Source: Myotis daubentonii
Lineage: Eukaryota; Chordata; Mammalia; Chiroptera; Vespertilionidae
Length of the DNA: 64,000 nt
Direction: 5' to 3'
NCBI RefSeq assembly: GCF_963259705.1
Contig: NC_081849.1
Span: forward strand, 50,874,093 to 50,938,092
Each line of letters opens with the position of its first letter. Positions within the stretch are counted from its first letter, which is position 1. Position numbers and translations under genes: made by a program. The notes under the pieces were generated by a model. That model ran no database searches, was not told the origin of the DNA, and saw only the letters and a program-made list of their open reading frames with translations. This document shows, in pieces, positions 41,861-53,998 of the stretch.

Positions 41861-42638
41861 TATCTTCTTTTATATGTCGTTTTGGTGGCACTCACTATGT
41901 TTTTGTCATTTGTGAACATTTAATTCTCCTATTGTGAGTTGATACTGGCCTCATTTTACAATTTTCAGTAAAATTTTCACTACAAACCGTCAAGTAACAT
42001 GTGTTGAATCAATGAATGACTTTTCCCAGCATGCTTTGGTGTAGTAATGCAACAAGCTTTTCTTCTACAAAACTGGTAGAAACAATCATAATTGTGTCTT
42101 GGAGTCATACTAAGAAGTCATATTGTGTCTTGGCACCTAAAAAAACCATTGAATTGGGATGACAACACAAAAATCAGCCTTAAAATGTTTTCCTTGGAAT
42201 TAGAAAACACATTTATTAAAATTAGTGAACTGTGTAAGTGAGAAAAAATTAAAATGCAGAATATTTATTCAAAGGGCTTAATATCTACTTAGAATACATT
42301 ATAATGTACTAAGAGAGAATCTAATTTTATAATATTAATGTAGAGAAAGTTTTGAAAATGCTCTAAATATATTTTTATGCATGATAATGCCAAGATAAGG
42401 GAATGTTTTAAAATTATCTCTTTCTTTGATTTATTTTATAAAGGCTTTTTTTCATCTTTTGTGGACACAAATTCCAAAGGTAGGTATTTTGAAGAATTAA
42501 ATTTATATTCCTCAAACTCAGAATTTGCTGATATTTCCCACAGAGTTATTAATTTAGAAAGGTTCATTGCTCTTTCTTTTTTCTCTATATAGCTTACCTA
42601 ATATCTGCCTTTTCATTTTCTCTTTGATCCAAAACTAT
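41861..42638. other. AT-rich DNA, nothing recognised
   Basis: A 71-codon open frame at 42377 has no notable features. Confidence 0.4.
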
Positions 42639-42686
42639 ATTAATTTTGCATAAGTTATTTTCATTAATAACTTATGCAAAATTAAT
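42639..42686. repeat. Perfect 21-bp palindrome with 6-nt loop
   Basis: attaattttgcataagttatt (42639-42659) and its exact reverse complement (42666-42686) are separated by ttcatt. The arms include ATGCAAA, a near-octamer motif. It could be an old palindromic MITE or a recent foldback event. Confidence 0.95.
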
Positions 42687-43897
42687 CTTGAAAATAAACT
42701 CTAAGTCACTCAGCAGGTTTACTTAACTGGTTTCCCATAAGGGGGTATTTCATTGAACTTTTAATTTTGTCAAATGTTATTTAGTGTCTAAGGGGTGGAG
42801 CCAAGAGGAGAGGCATTGTAGCAGTTTTATGATTTTCTAGAACTTGAGGGTTGCATCAACCTGTTACCTGTAAAACGATACACACCTTCACATACTAAAG
42901 TGCCCCATTCTTTCTATCTGTTTATGTTAGAACAAGGCAATTAGCAGGCCACAGACACCACTTAGCTATCAGTTTGCCAGACCATTATCTGAAGAAAGCT
43001 GAGAATGATGAAATTACCCTGGGCTTTCTCTTGAATCCAATAACTCTAAAATGCTTTTTCTGTCACAAGATGTACCAAATACAGAAACGTGTATATAGAA
43101 TTCCTCCATGTTTCCTGAATTACTCTGCAGCCAGATACCTCAGTGATGGTGAGCCCTGTGAATGGCTCCTGCAGACTCCCAGGAAAGCTGAAGCTAGACC
43201 CTGATAAACCATGGTTCTCTTTTCCTGAGAGCCTCCATTTAATAGAGCCAATAGTTCCCTTTCCTTTCCCAACTAGATTTGTAGAACACTGTGCTTTCTA
43301 TTTCAGGCTGAGTTAAAGAATATTAAGCTAATAATTATCTGTTTCTGCAGGAGAAACAGGAACATTAAAAAATTGTTGAAAGAAATTCTTCCCTGAGGGA
43401 AAAAATCCACACACAGGTTAAGGAAGCTAGAGGTCAAAACACAGCAATGCACCCGAATGATAAAAGCTCTGAGACATACTAAGATCAACATTCTTGTTTA
43501 AACAAATCTTGCCTTCATTTCTTTCTGAAATTCAACCCAGGGAGTTATTAAAAGCAAAGGATAATGCCATCATCATTCTAAAATGTTATATTTAATTACA
43601 TTTGACAAGTAGGATGACATTTTCAGACCAAAAATCATTTTTCTCTAAAACTGGAGAAATTGTACCCTCAACAATAGTCTCCAAGTAAAGTCCCTAGGTT
43701 CCTTCAAATACATATGGGCACAGACACAAGTTGGTATGTGTGCCCTTCTGCTACAGACCGAGCACAGTGATAGGTGCTGGTGGTGGTAATCACTGTGATG
43801 GGGCTGAAGGCTACGGAAGAGCTACTCTCTTAAGATTGAAACATTTGCATCCTGTTTGAGGCAGCAACATAAACAAATGATATTAAATAGACTGGTA
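42687..43897. other. Unannotated DNA
   Basis: The part 42780-43210 has the texture of an old repeat ('aaggggtggagccaagagg'), but I cannot name it. No exon is supported. Confidence 0.35.
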
Positions 43898-44060
43898 AGT
43901 GGTTCTTAAACATTGGTGTGCATATAAATAATCTAGCATGTCTATAAAATTCAAATTCCAAGGCTCCTGCCACCAGAGATCGATTCAGTAGATTTGGTTT
44001 AAGGCCTGTGAATATGCATTTTAGAAAATGCTCCAGGTAATTCATTTTGAGGAACGCTAT
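43898..44060 (+). mobile_element. MER5A hAT MITE
   Basis: 'agtggttcttaaacattggtg', 'gattcagtagatttggttta', 'gcctgtgaatatgcatttta' and 'tgaggaacgctat' follow MER5A. Confidence 0.88.
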
Positions 44061-44394
44061 ACTTGGAGCTTATAATCAAGTACTCAATAAAGGCTATTTT
44101 AGGTCCAATATCTGTTTGGGAAGACTTTAAGGAAGAGGTTGGGTAGGTCTTAAAGCATGATATGGATCTTTATGTCTAGAAAAAGAGGTGAGCCTTTCAC
44201 ATTAAAAAGTGTCATGAGCCAGGGCCTGGAGGGGGGATTGGGTTTTACGGAAGGGACAATGAGGAGCTATTATCCTAATATGCAGAGGCCATGGTGGGAT
44301 GCAAGGACAATATTGGAAAGGTCAAAGTTCAGTAAATACTTGTTGGATACAACTTTATTCCTGGGAGGTGTCATCTGTAGATTCACAACTTAAA
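44061..44394. other. Unannotated DNA
   Basis: No gene or nameable repeat. Confidence 0.4.
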
Positions 44395-44640
44395 TGAAAT
44401 ACTTTACTTCTTCATCCCATTCCCTATGAAAAGCCACAATATCTCTCCTTGTCTCAGTGCCACTTTTATGGAAGTGTGCACTTCCTGTCTTATTATGATT
44501 CATATGTTCATCTTGTCTTCCTTATTACCTTGCAGACTTTTTGAGGGCAGTTCTTAACATATTTATATTTTTGGGGTTTTTTTCCCATCATATAATGCTT
44601 TGCACATAGGGGGTGCCCAAACCATTTGTTTAAAAAATCA
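44395..44640 (+). repeat. L2 LINE fragment
   Basis: 'gcagactttttgagggcagtt', 'ataatgctttgcacatagggg' and 'gtgcccaaaccatttg' are the L2 3' end in sense. Confidence 0.75.
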
Positions 44641-44654
44641 ATTGATGACATTGT

Positions 44655-44830
44655 CGCTTTATCAATGAGTATATGTCATGGGTTAGACACTACACTAGGT
44701 ACGCTGTACTTAACATATCACTTGGTTTTTGTAAACCTAGTACACACCAGGCATTGTTACATGTTTTAGGAAAGAACACTGAGGCTTAGAAAGTCAAGGA
44801 CTTGTCTGTAGTCACACAGTTCTAACGGGA
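44655..44830 (-). repeat. MIR SINE, antisense
   Basis: 'agacactacactaggtacgc', 'aaagaacactgaggcttagaa' and 'gtctgtagtcacacagttc' follow MIR in antisense. Confidence 0.8.
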
Positions 44831-44950
44831 GAGGCATAAAGAGCTGTAGGACTGGAAACTGACTCAAAAGATGTACTCTTTCCCTGCTGGATGGAATGAA
44901 GGAATGAATGAGCAAGTGAATGGGTAGGGAAAAGGTAAGTAATTCATCTT

Positions 44951-45173
44951 CTTTATGGATGTTTAGAGAGGGAGGGAGAGGAAAGGAAAGGGAGAGAGGG
45001 CAGAGGAGGGAGAGAGAGAGAGAGAGAAGAGAGAAACAATGATTGGTTGCCTCCCATATACACCCTGGCCAGGGATTCAACCTGCAACCTAGATATGTGC
45101 CCGGACTGGGAATCGAACATGCAACTTTTGGTGTATGGGAGGATGCACAACCAACTGAGCCACCGGCCAGACA
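44951..45173 (-). repeat. Ves SINE with perfect 16-bp TSD
   Basis: Antisense Ves from 'ctttatggatgtttagagagg' to 'aactgagccaccggccag'. GTAAGTAATTCATCTT occurs exactly at 44935-44950 and 45174-45189. This is the youngest-looking SINE insertion in the window by its target duplication. Confidence 0.97.
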
Positions 45174-45499
45174 GTAAGTAATTCATCTTAACTGAGGAAG
45201 AATAAATGAGATCTTAATCACTTATTAATCTTAATAAGATCTTAATCTTAATTGCATGCATTGCAATCTGCTTATTCTAGAAGTGGAAGGAAGGTAGGCA
45301 AGGACTCTGTCCAGCTCTGAGTTCTTTGGAAGTCTGCTGGCAGGGGGTGCTGGAGTATAGGCTGTGCAGTTAGAAGGGGCGTGGAACTTAGGGTGGGGCT
45401 GGCTCTGCCTGAGTTTCTAAGGAGGTAGATCCAACTGTTGACCCAGCAGTACTGTGTGAAAGTGACAGAGGAAGAAAACAATTCCTTTTTGACTAGAGT

Positions 45500-45640
45500 T
45501 GGTCTTGGATGAACAATCACCTGAGTGATTGGTAAAAAAATGCCAATGACCAGGTCCCATCTCCAGAGCTTCTGCTTACATTGGTCTGGGATGATTCCCG
45601 GCATTTAAAATGTACTGTTCAGCCAGGGTTGAGGAATCAC
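45500..45640 (+). mobile_element. MER5A-like hAT MITE, decayed
   Basis: 'aacaatcacctgagtgatt', 'ccaggtcccatctccagagc' and 'ttctgcttacattggtctggg' follow the MER5 order; both ends are lost. Confidence 0.65.
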
Positions 45641-46104
45641 CATCCTCCGATTTCGTCAGTTCCTCAACACTAGGATTTGGTATCACTGACCCCACACCAC
45701 AGCTTTGCCTTCCACAGGCGCCCTTCAGGGAAATAAATCATGACCCTGAGGTTACTGGTCTCCTGATGTGGAATGAAACAATATGATTATTGCCAGTGAA
45801 CTGCTTTGTTCTGATTAGATGAAAGCCATCTTTTTCTGAGCATACTACGTGATTTTGCTTCTGGGACCAAATTATGCAATCATTAGTAAAGGGCCTGCTT
45901 AGCAAAATTAATGAAAACGTAATTAAGCAAGTTTCCCTCTGCTGTGCCATTTGAAGGGTCCCTATAATTTTTAAATAATAAAATAGTAGGACAACAAATT
46001 AAGAAAATGATTGTTCAAATTACAAGTTAGGCTTTTCAATTAAACTCAAATTATACCTCTAATGAAGTAGATCATTAGTGATGCTGCAATTACAAAGCAA
46101 GACT
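45641..46104. other. Unannotated DNA
   Basis: No gene or nameable repeat. Confidence 0.4.
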
Positions 46105-46285
46105 TAAGGGATAAAGCACGGGCTGGAAGCTGGAGAACAGGCTCCAAGTCCCGGCTCTGCAGAAGGAGATGGCTAACTTCCGAGGGGGCATGTAACTTGC
46201 CCGAGCCTCAGTTTCCCACTTCATAAGGTCAGGACAGTGATCCATGCAATGCTGTGCTGGTAAACGTATAACAACCAGCTCTCTG
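46105..46285 (+). repeat. MIR SINE
   Basis: 'aggctccaagtcccggctctg', 'tgtaacttgcccgagcctcag' and 'tttcccacttcataaggtc' are MIR in sense. Confidence 0.88.
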
Positions 46286-46439
46286 GAGGTGAGGCTGATT
46301 TGTGGCATTTGCCAATTTCCGACATGTAAATACTCCCATCGTGGCAGATTCAAATTAGCAGCAGAACTAGTTCACAAATTTCCTGAGAATGTGTCAGGTG
46401 CTCTCAGGAGTACCACTGCCCACTGAGATGTCATAGTGA

Positions 46440-46622
46440 CAAAATGAGGAAACGTGTACGTAAGTGATCTTATACGCATTTATGCATAACCCATGGACAC
46501 ACAATATTGCGGCGAAGGCCTAGGGTGGGGCAGGTGCTGGAATGGAGGGGATCAATGGGGATAAAAAAAAGGGATATCTATAATACTTTCAACAATAAAG
46601 ATTAAATAAATAAATAAATACA
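46440..46622 (+). repeat. Bat L1-like 3' end with (AAAT)n tail
   Basis: 'tctataatactttcaacaataaag' followed by an (AAAT)n run is the sense version of the end seen in antisense at 24455-24610. The upstream boundary is uncertain. Confidence 0.5.
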
Positions 46623-46955
46623 TAATCACAGTGGCTGGCCCAGACTTACTAAATATGTACAATGTTCCTTAATTATAGTTTCCAAAAATTTCAAATGTTT
46701 ACTCTATTGAAGATACAATTGCTAGCCATTTGGAAAACAAGATAGTTTACTCATGGCAAAAAAAGCGCAATAAGGTTTTAGAAACCAAAGCCTGAAATAG
46801 ATTTATGTTCTTCCAAGCTGGGTTAGGCCTTCATTCACTGTTTCCCATTATGAGTCCTGGAAATTCTACATTTAGATATTTGAGAATTATTAAACCTGTG
46901 TGGAGAATTGATCCACAAATCTTTATTAAGCACAATTTGAGTTCTCAGCACTGTG

Positions 46956-46957
<2 letters not shown>
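46623..46957. other. Unannotated DNA
   Basis: No gene or nameable repeat. Confidence 0.4.

Positions 46958-46996
<39 letters not shown>
46958..46996. repeat. (CA)n microsatellite
   Basis: About 19 uninterrupted CA units. Confidence 0.98.
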
Positions 46997-46997
<1 letters not shown>

Positions 46998-47170
46998 GAC
47001 AATGCCAGTAACTTCCTTGCAAAGCAAGATTTGCATGTGTGAAAATCTTCATTATCTTTAACATCTTTACACTATTTTTCTCAATGACATTCTCTATTTT
47101 TGGCATCCAGTGCTTCTCCATGCCTCTTCCCTGCTCTTCATACAGACATTCCTTCTAGGATCTCTTTCCC

Positions 47171-47174
<4 letters not shown>

Positions 47175-47232
<58 letters not shown>
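47175..47232. repeat. (CT)n microsatellite
   Basis: About 29 CT units next to a CT-rich lead-in; a pyrimidine tract on the plus strand. Confidence 0.98.
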
Positions 47233-47236
<4 letters not shown>

Positions 47237-47689
47237 AGACACCACTAGAAAAATAATGGTCTTATCTGAGATAAGAGAACAAGGATCATGGAGGTTTGGG
47301 GGACACCAGATATTTGGCAGCAATGCAGGGGGTTAAGCTATATACTATCCTGCCTTTGGCGAGGGGTTTGGTACCAATCGATGACATTAATGAAGGTTTG
47401 TCAAAGATCTTTCCTACCAAAGCACCCAAGTTACTCCCTATTTCCTGAGTTCTAAGCATGGGAAGGCACAGTTAATAGTCTCTCCCTTGTGTAGGCCTCT
47501 CACTCTGCACTTACTCCCACAGTTCTTGCCATATACTCTGAATTAAACCAGACTCTTACCAAGGCTTGAATAGCCCTGCATGAACCTGCCCACTGAGACT
47601 CATCCATGCTGTTTTACATACCAGTAATTTGTGCTTATTGTTTAGTATCTCATTAATATATATTATCACTTATTTATAAATATACAATG
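47233..47689. other. Unannotated DNA
   Basis: No gene or nameable repeat. Confidence 0.4.
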
Positions 47690-48185
47690 ATTTATTTATC
47701 TTTTCTACTGCTGGTGGATATTTGGATTGCTTCTGTTTTTGGTTAGGATGAATTATGATTCTTTGAACATTCCTGTACATGTCTTTTGGTGCCTATAATT
47801 TGCGTTTGGTTGGGTATATAGAGAAGAGTGGAATCCTGGGCCATAGGATGTGCATATGTTTAGCTTCAGTAGATAATGCCAAATAATTTAAAAAGTGGTT
47901 ATACCAAGTTCTACTCCTATCAGAGTTCTAGCTGGTGCATAATTGTGTTCTAATTTTCTTTCATCTGGTGGGTGTGTTTTTGTATTTCGTAATGGTTTTA
48001 ACTTGCAGTTCCCTCATAAGAAATGATGTTGGGTACCATTATTTATTGGCTATTTGAATATCCACTTTTGTGAAGTGACTGTTTAAGCTTTTTTCCCATT
48101 TTTAATTGGATTGTCTTTTTCCTATTGATTTGTAGAAATTTTGAAAATTCAACTCAGTATATTTTGCAAGGATTTAAAAATCTGT
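47690..48185 (-). repeat. Old L1M fragment, antisense
   Basis: 'atatttggattgcttctgttt', 'tttgaacattcctgtacatgt', 'tcctgggccataggatgtgc' and 'attggattgtctttttcct' keep the antisense ORF2/3' order of an old L1. Confidence 0.78.
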
Positions 48186-48461
48186 ATGTTGTTAGCCAAA
48201 TACAGTTTCTTCATATCCAAAGTTAAGAATAGTACTTAATGCTTTGTTAATTGTTGAAAAAGTAGATACTTATTATTTAGCAATTTGGTCCCAGATTTGC
48301 CTTTTTTTTAAATATATATGCATGGCATTCTTGTACTCAATGATGACAAGGTGGCTATTCTAGGAAAAAGGGTGCTTCTTTCCCTTTCTTCCTTCTTTCC
48401 TTTTTCTCCTTCCCTCTCTCTCCTCTTAGCCCATCCCTCCCCCTCTTCCTTCTTTCATTCC

Positions 48462-48641
48462 TATTTATTTATTTATTTATGATTTCAGAAAGGAAGGGAG
48501 AGACAGCCAGACAGACAGAAACATCAATGATGAGAGAGAATCATCATCAACTGCCTCTTCCACAACCCTTAACCAGGAATGGAACCATGACCTCCTGGTT
48601 CATGGGTCAACACTCAACCACTGAGGCACAGCGGCCAGGCC
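48462..48641 (-). repeat. Ves SINE, minus strand, diverged
   Basis: (TATT)n, 'gatttcagaaaggaagggag', 'aactgcctcttccaca', 'ggttcatgggtcaacactc' and 'cactgaggcacagcggccagg'. Confidence 0.9.
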
Positions 48642-49670
48642 CCACTCTTTCTTTCTTCTTCCCACAACAATTTACATTTACGTCAAAACTTTATACTGAG
48701 TTTCTTTTAGAGAGTTTGTCCTCAGTCCATAGCCCCAACCTCTTTTCTGAGAACACTGTATAAATAACTGGAACTCAAGTTTATGGAAATAACCATATTA
48801 CAGTTACTTTATGATGCTGCTTTCTGTGTACTATATGTCATGAGTCATTTAAAATTGCTTTTAAAACTAATTTGAAAGAGAAACTCCCAAATATATGCTC
48901 ATTATAGAATTTCAAATGAATCATGTAGTACAAAAAGAACATCTATAAAAATACATACTAACAAATAATACCCTGCTTCCCACGCAGGTGTGCCTGGTAA
49001 AGTGCATGTGATACACGAACATTTGCAGCTGCACAAAAGATAAATGCTTTCAATACAAAAGCATCCTCTGGATTACAAAGGAATCCACAATAATTTACAT
49101 AATGCTCTTTTGTGACTCTATGTTCTTTTTTGCACATTACTTTTCATCTGTCTTTTTACCCGGCAAGCTACTCAACTAGGAGTAAAACATAATTCATTTA
49201 CGGAAAATGATTTATATATAAACTTTATAGCAAAATATTGCATCAAGTGAGCTCCATCTGTAGAAAAAGATCACTTCGCAGACATCACTGGGAGGAGACT
49301 TGAAGTGCTTTCTCTCCCGGTGGCAATAGATTCCCATTGATTGCTCCATACTCCCGGCTCTGGTGTCATGCAATGTTGGCAAAATGGCAGAGGGTGGCCA
49401 AAAAATCTACAGAATTCTGTAAAGTCCAGAACTGAATTCATGCCTTTTTACTGCAAATTCCAATTTAATGTAAAAAAACACACAAAACACACCACACCAC
49501 AAAAACCATAGCACATTTGAAATGAAAATTATAATCGAATGCTCAATCTGTTCAAGGAAGTAACCTGAGGTAAAGGTATTGTCTCCATAATCTTAAACCT
49601 CAGGAGAGAATACAGAGGACTATCAGCCACTTGGATTACTGAATGCCAGGGAGAATCCATGATTCATTTG
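48642..49670. other. Unannotated DNA
   Basis: Partial LINE-like phrases ('atatatgctcattatagaat') appear near 48890, too weak to assign. Nothing else is seen. Confidence 0.35.
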
Positions 49671-49678
49671 CTCTAAAG

Positions 49679-49890
49679 CAGTGGTTCTCAACCTTATGGC
49701 CCTTTAAATACAGTTCCTCATGTTGTGACCCAACCATAAAATTATTTTCATTGCTACTTCATAACTGTAATGTTGCTACTGTTATGAATCATAATGTAAA
49801 TATCTGATATGCAGGATGGTCTTAGGCGACCCCTGTGAAAGGGTCGTTCGACCGCCAAAGGGGTTGCGACCCACAGGTTGAGAACCGCTG
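49679..49890. mobile_element. hAT MITE with 8-bp TSD CTCTAAAG
   Basis: Second copy of the family at 32917: same ends CAGTGGTTCTCAACCTT and AGGTTGAGAACCGCTG, 212 bp, with a perfect CTCTAAAG duplication (49671-49678 and 49891-49898). The two copies differ at roughly ten positions, including a small indel. Confidence 0.96.
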
Positions 49891-50211
49891 CTCTAAAGGG
49901 AAACAGAAAAATGGCTTGATAGATTGAGGAAAATGTGGAGTCAAAAAATGATTGTCTTAACATGGAAGAAATAATGGCATATTTGTTTGTTGATAGGATG
50001 ATCTAGTAGAGAGGACAAAGTTGATGACACAGAAGAGAGAGGTGAGAATTGCTGAGTGACATCCTTTGGAGGTGAGAGGAGCAGGGATTCTGTGCCCACG
50101 AGAGGGGCACAGAGCACATGTTCAAAATATGTTGAGGGAATGAATGACCTAGCATGTGGGGATTTTTGCATTTGTATTTAGTATTAAATGGGACCTCAAA
50201 ATGGTATAGGG

Positions 50212-50397
50212 ATCAAAAGCAGAGAACTTGGAGTCTTGGAGACCCTGCAATGTCTTGGGCAGGGTCTTTGACTCTGTTGAACACAGCTTTTGCATCTGTA
50301 AGGTAGACATAACAGTAGTACCTCCCTCATAGGGTTGCTGGCCCTATTGATGTGACAGCGTATGTGAACTGCCTAGCAAAGAGCCTGGCGCATACAT
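50212..50397 (+). repeat. MIR SINE
   Basis: 'gcagagaacttggagtcttgg', 'gtacctccctcatagggttgc' and 'gcctagcaaagagcctggcgc' are MIR in sense. Confidence 0.85.
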
Positions 50398-51632
50398 AGG
50401 GTCCTGAAGATGGTAACTTGTCCTGTCAGCAACACCTCTGCCTTGCGTCCCCAGAGCTAGGCGTCCAGGGTGAACACCACAGGAAGCCCACGTGCATCTG
50501 GGAGGAGCAGCACGGAGCTCCCTGCTCTCCTCTGGCAGCTCACGCTGCAATAGGTGTGCTTGTTCCTGTCCCAGCACTGTCCCCGGCACTGCCCTGACAT
50601 CTGAAGGAGAGGCTCCAGAGAGCGATTTCCTCTCCTCTCGTAGCCTAACCTAGAGCAGAGCAGATGGCGGGACTGAGGCGAACTGGGGCAGGGCCAGTAA
50701 CATGGGGAGAGGGGAAAGGTGATTCACTCCTCCACAAAGGTAACCAAGACTGCCTCGAGCAGGCACTCAATACACAGTATTACTACTTTCCAAGGAATCT
50801 GAAAGCCCATGCCAGTGAGGCTGTAAACCTGAAAATTAATCTCCAATGTTAAGAAAGATAGGCTGATAAATATTTACAATTTGCCAAAATCTATCTCCTA
50901 GCCTAGCCTGTCAATCAACATTCTCTGTCAATGGTTGTTAGAGTCTTTATTTTGACGTCTGTGCAGGAACATCCACACACTAATTTGGCTGTGACAAACC
51001 CTTCATGCCTGATAATTTGGGTTGTTTTTTGGGGAAGGGGTAATAACAGGGGAAAAAAACAAGTTATGATAGTTCTGAACGCATGTTGAACAAGTCAAGT
51101 ATAAGGTTCACATTCTGGGTAAATACTGATGAGAAAAGAGACCCCGGGTAAAATAATTAGGGAAAACAGAAAATTATGGCCTCTCTTTCTTGGTTTTGGA
51201 AAAATGCTAGCATATGCAGGAGTCACTGAGAATAAAATGACTTCATAACATTTCCATGACTACATTCCCCGGGCTAAAGTCCAATGATATAATTAATTGA
51301 GAGTATGTTACACTTACATTGTCAGCTAGAATCACATCAAATTCATCATTTCTGGCTTTTGTACTGACTATACTGCCTGCAAGTCAAGGATAATGTCCCT
51401 CAATTCAGTAACTGTGATTAGTGCCTTGCAAATTATAGATAGCAATATCTCATTTGTTAAGTTTCACATCTTAAATTTACCAGAGGGCTCATTTTCAGTC
51501 AATATCTTCACCAGTTACTGTCATAATCAAATAATAGAATCTTTCTTACACTAATTAAATTTTTTTGTATTTGACTTATGATGAATTTTCTATTGCTCTT
51601 TTCTGAGTTTTGATATTTGCCAAAGCATCATA
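50398..51632. other. Unannotated DNA
   Basis: The patch 50420-50720 is GC-richer and gives open frames of 62 and 81 codons on opposite strands. It has no CpG-island-like density or splice signals to support a gene. Confidence 0.35.
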
Positions 51633-51647
51633 GGTTAGCCAATTCTT

Positions 51648-51722
51648 TTTTTTTTCTTTTAATCCTCACCCAAGGATATGTTTTTATTGATTTTTTTTAG
51701 AGAAGAGGAAGGGGGTGGAGAG

Positions 51723-51777
<55 letters not shown>

Positions 51778-51909
51778 CAGACAGACATAAATGTGAGAGA
51801 GAAACATCAATCAGTTGCCTCCTATACACGCCCAGACCAGGATGAAACCCACAACCTAGGTATGTGCCCTGACCAGAATCAAACACGAAATCTTTTGGTG
51901 TATGAGGCA
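51648..51909 (-). repeat. Ves SINE with (AAAG)n expansion and TSD
   Basis: Antisense Ves of the 'taatcctcacccaaggatatg' type. About 14 AAAG units (51723-51776) occupy its purine region. Flanks ggttagccaattctt (51633-51647) and ggttggccaattctt (51910-51924) differ at one of 15 positions. Confidence 0.95.
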
Positions 51910-52084
51910 GGTTGGCCAATTCTTAAAGCGGCAATGGAAAAGTCACAAACTAGCAGTGTGACATCACTGATGGGATTATTATGACCCCTGAATCTAGTTC
52001 CTGGACTGCCTTCAATATGATACCAAGAGGTGACATGACGTGTGTCAGATCTCCCTCTGGAGTGTACAGACATGTATTAACTGT

Positions 52085-52245
52085 GCAGTTAGGGACTTTC
52101 ATGTATGTCATTTAATCCTCTTAACCACCCCATAAAGTCAGTATGATCATCTCCATTTTAATTCATTAACAAGTAAGGAAACAAGCTCAGAGAATTTTGA
52201 AAGACTTGCCCACAAAACTGGCAAAATTGGGATACAAACGACTAT
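52085..52245 (-). repeat. MIR SINE, antisense
   Basis: 'catttaatcctcttaaccacc', 'aaggaaacaagctcagagaat' and 'gaaagacttgcccacaaaac' follow MIR in antisense. Confidence 0.82.
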
Positions 52246-52374
52246 TTTCTTACTTTGTATGGAGCACTTACAGTATTCTATCACTTTAGCCCAAGACTCA
52301 CTTGTGCCCTTGGGGGACAGCACCTACCAGTGCTTCACCTACCCTGTCATACCTTTGGCTATGGATTGACTCCT

Positions 52375-52560
52375 TCATTCACTCTTTACTCCATTAATTC
52401 CTTTGCTCATTCATCAGAAATGTATGTTGAGCAGCTACAAGGTGCTAGGCACTCTGCTATCCACGGGGAATGCAATGATAAATAACAGATGCACGTTTCT
52501 TGCCTTTGTGGAGTTTATGTCCTATTCAGGATCACCCAGTAAACAAAGGAATTCCCTGTG
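52375..52560 (-). repeat. L2 LINE 3' fragment, antisense
   Basis: 'aatgtatgttgagcagctaca', 'aggtgctaggcactctgcta' and 'gcctttgtggagtttatgtcc' are L2 in antisense. Confidence 0.75.
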
Positions 52561-52784
52561 AGATGAGTGTTGCCAAGACATTGGTGGGAGGAAATGAGAT
52601 TCTGTAATGGGGGACCTGCCCAGGCCATCTTTGAGATGCAATTTGAAGGCTCACATCATGACTCTGTCTTATCATGGTGTCACATTTGCAGGAATATCAG
52701 TCTGGTTTCCAAAAATCACTTAAAATTAAAATTTTAGTGCAATTTCTTGACAAAATGCCAAAGAGGGATTTCCCTCCGAAGGCG

Positions 52785-52970
52785 AGTAACATTTACTAAG
52801 CACGCACTATGTGTGAAGTGAAGCTCCCTTCAGGGGGTAGAAACTATTAATGCCCCTGCTTTATAGATAAAGACACTGAGTTACAAGGAGATTAAATGAC
52901 TGCCCAAGGTCACACAGCTGGTAAGTAATAGAAATTGGATGCAAACCCAAATATTCTGTCCCATAACAGC
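52785..52970 (-). repeat. MIR SINE, antisense
   Basis: 'aacatttactaagcacgcac', 'tttatagataaagacactgag' and 'actgcccaaggtcacacagct' give a clear antisense MIR. Confidence 0.9.
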
Positions 52971-53439
52971 TATGTTATATTATCACTTGGAAAGAGAGTT
53001 CTTAAAACTTTCTCCTCTGTTCTTTTCTTTTCTCCTTCTATCTTCCATGTGTAAAGCACCCAAAAAAGTACTCCTCAAATTTAGGCCCCTGGTTTTTCTG
53101 ATTCTTCTTCCCATGCCTTCTCTAGCATAGGTCTTTTAAAGTAGAGCAATTTAGTGTCTCTGGCTTTTTCTTTTCTTTTCTTTTTTGCCATTGTAAACTG
53201 ACCCACAAGAAAGTGAGGGTCTAGGATCAATCCATAAGAGAGAGTTCCTACTCCCCAAGGTATATGTGTGAATTGTGTACGGATGAATGTGTTCTCCCTT
53301 GAATAACAAGGGCAAATGCTCTGTAATTCCATCTCTTTTGTCGCGGTCAGAGAGGAGTTAGTTATTAGCCAGGCCAGGAGTGAGAAGAGTGCTCCGCAGA
53401 GGGCCTTGGGATTTCCTAAGCGACAGGAATACCATGTTA

Positions 53440-53998
53440 TGCTAACAAGGTGATTCAGGGTGAGCCTCTAGGTAGCTTCAGCATGGAGGATAGTCACCAG
53501 AAACACCAGACTCATGATTGAGTCTGAAATTTGGGCCAGCACAACCTCCAGGGAAGGAAAGAGGGCTGGAGATTGCATCTCAATCACATGACCAATGATT
53601 TAATCAATCAGGCCTACACATTGAAAACTAATGAAAGTCCCAATAAAATCTCTGGATACCCAGGCTTGGTGGAGCTTCCTGGTTGGTGAGCACACTGATG
53701 TGCTGGGAGAGGGCATGGGAGTTCTGCACCCAGGACCCTCCCAGAACGGGCCCTGTGTATATCCATTATAACCAAACCAGTTGTAAGCATATTGCTTCCC
53801 TGGGTTCTAAGAAGTGTTCTAGCAAATTGTCAAAACCGAGGGAGGTGGTTATGAGAACTCTCAAATTTGTAGCCAAGTCAGTCAGAAGTGTGGGTGGCCT
53901 GGGGACTCCTGGAACATGTGATTGGCATCTGAAGTAAGGGCAGTCTTGGCCCTTAAACCCATGGGTGTTAACTCTGGGTAGTGTCAGAACTGAATTGT
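53440..53998 (+). mobile_element. ERVL-type solo LTR, sense
   Basis: 'cagaaacaccagactcatgat', 'agcacaacctccagggaagg', 'tcacatgaccaatgatttaat', AATAAA at 53642-53647, 'gtgagcacactgatgtgctgg', 'gattggcatctgaagtaagg' and 'gtagtgtcagaactgaattg' follow the same LTR family as the antisense copy at 31618. It is old, with no coding region. Confidence 0.78.
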
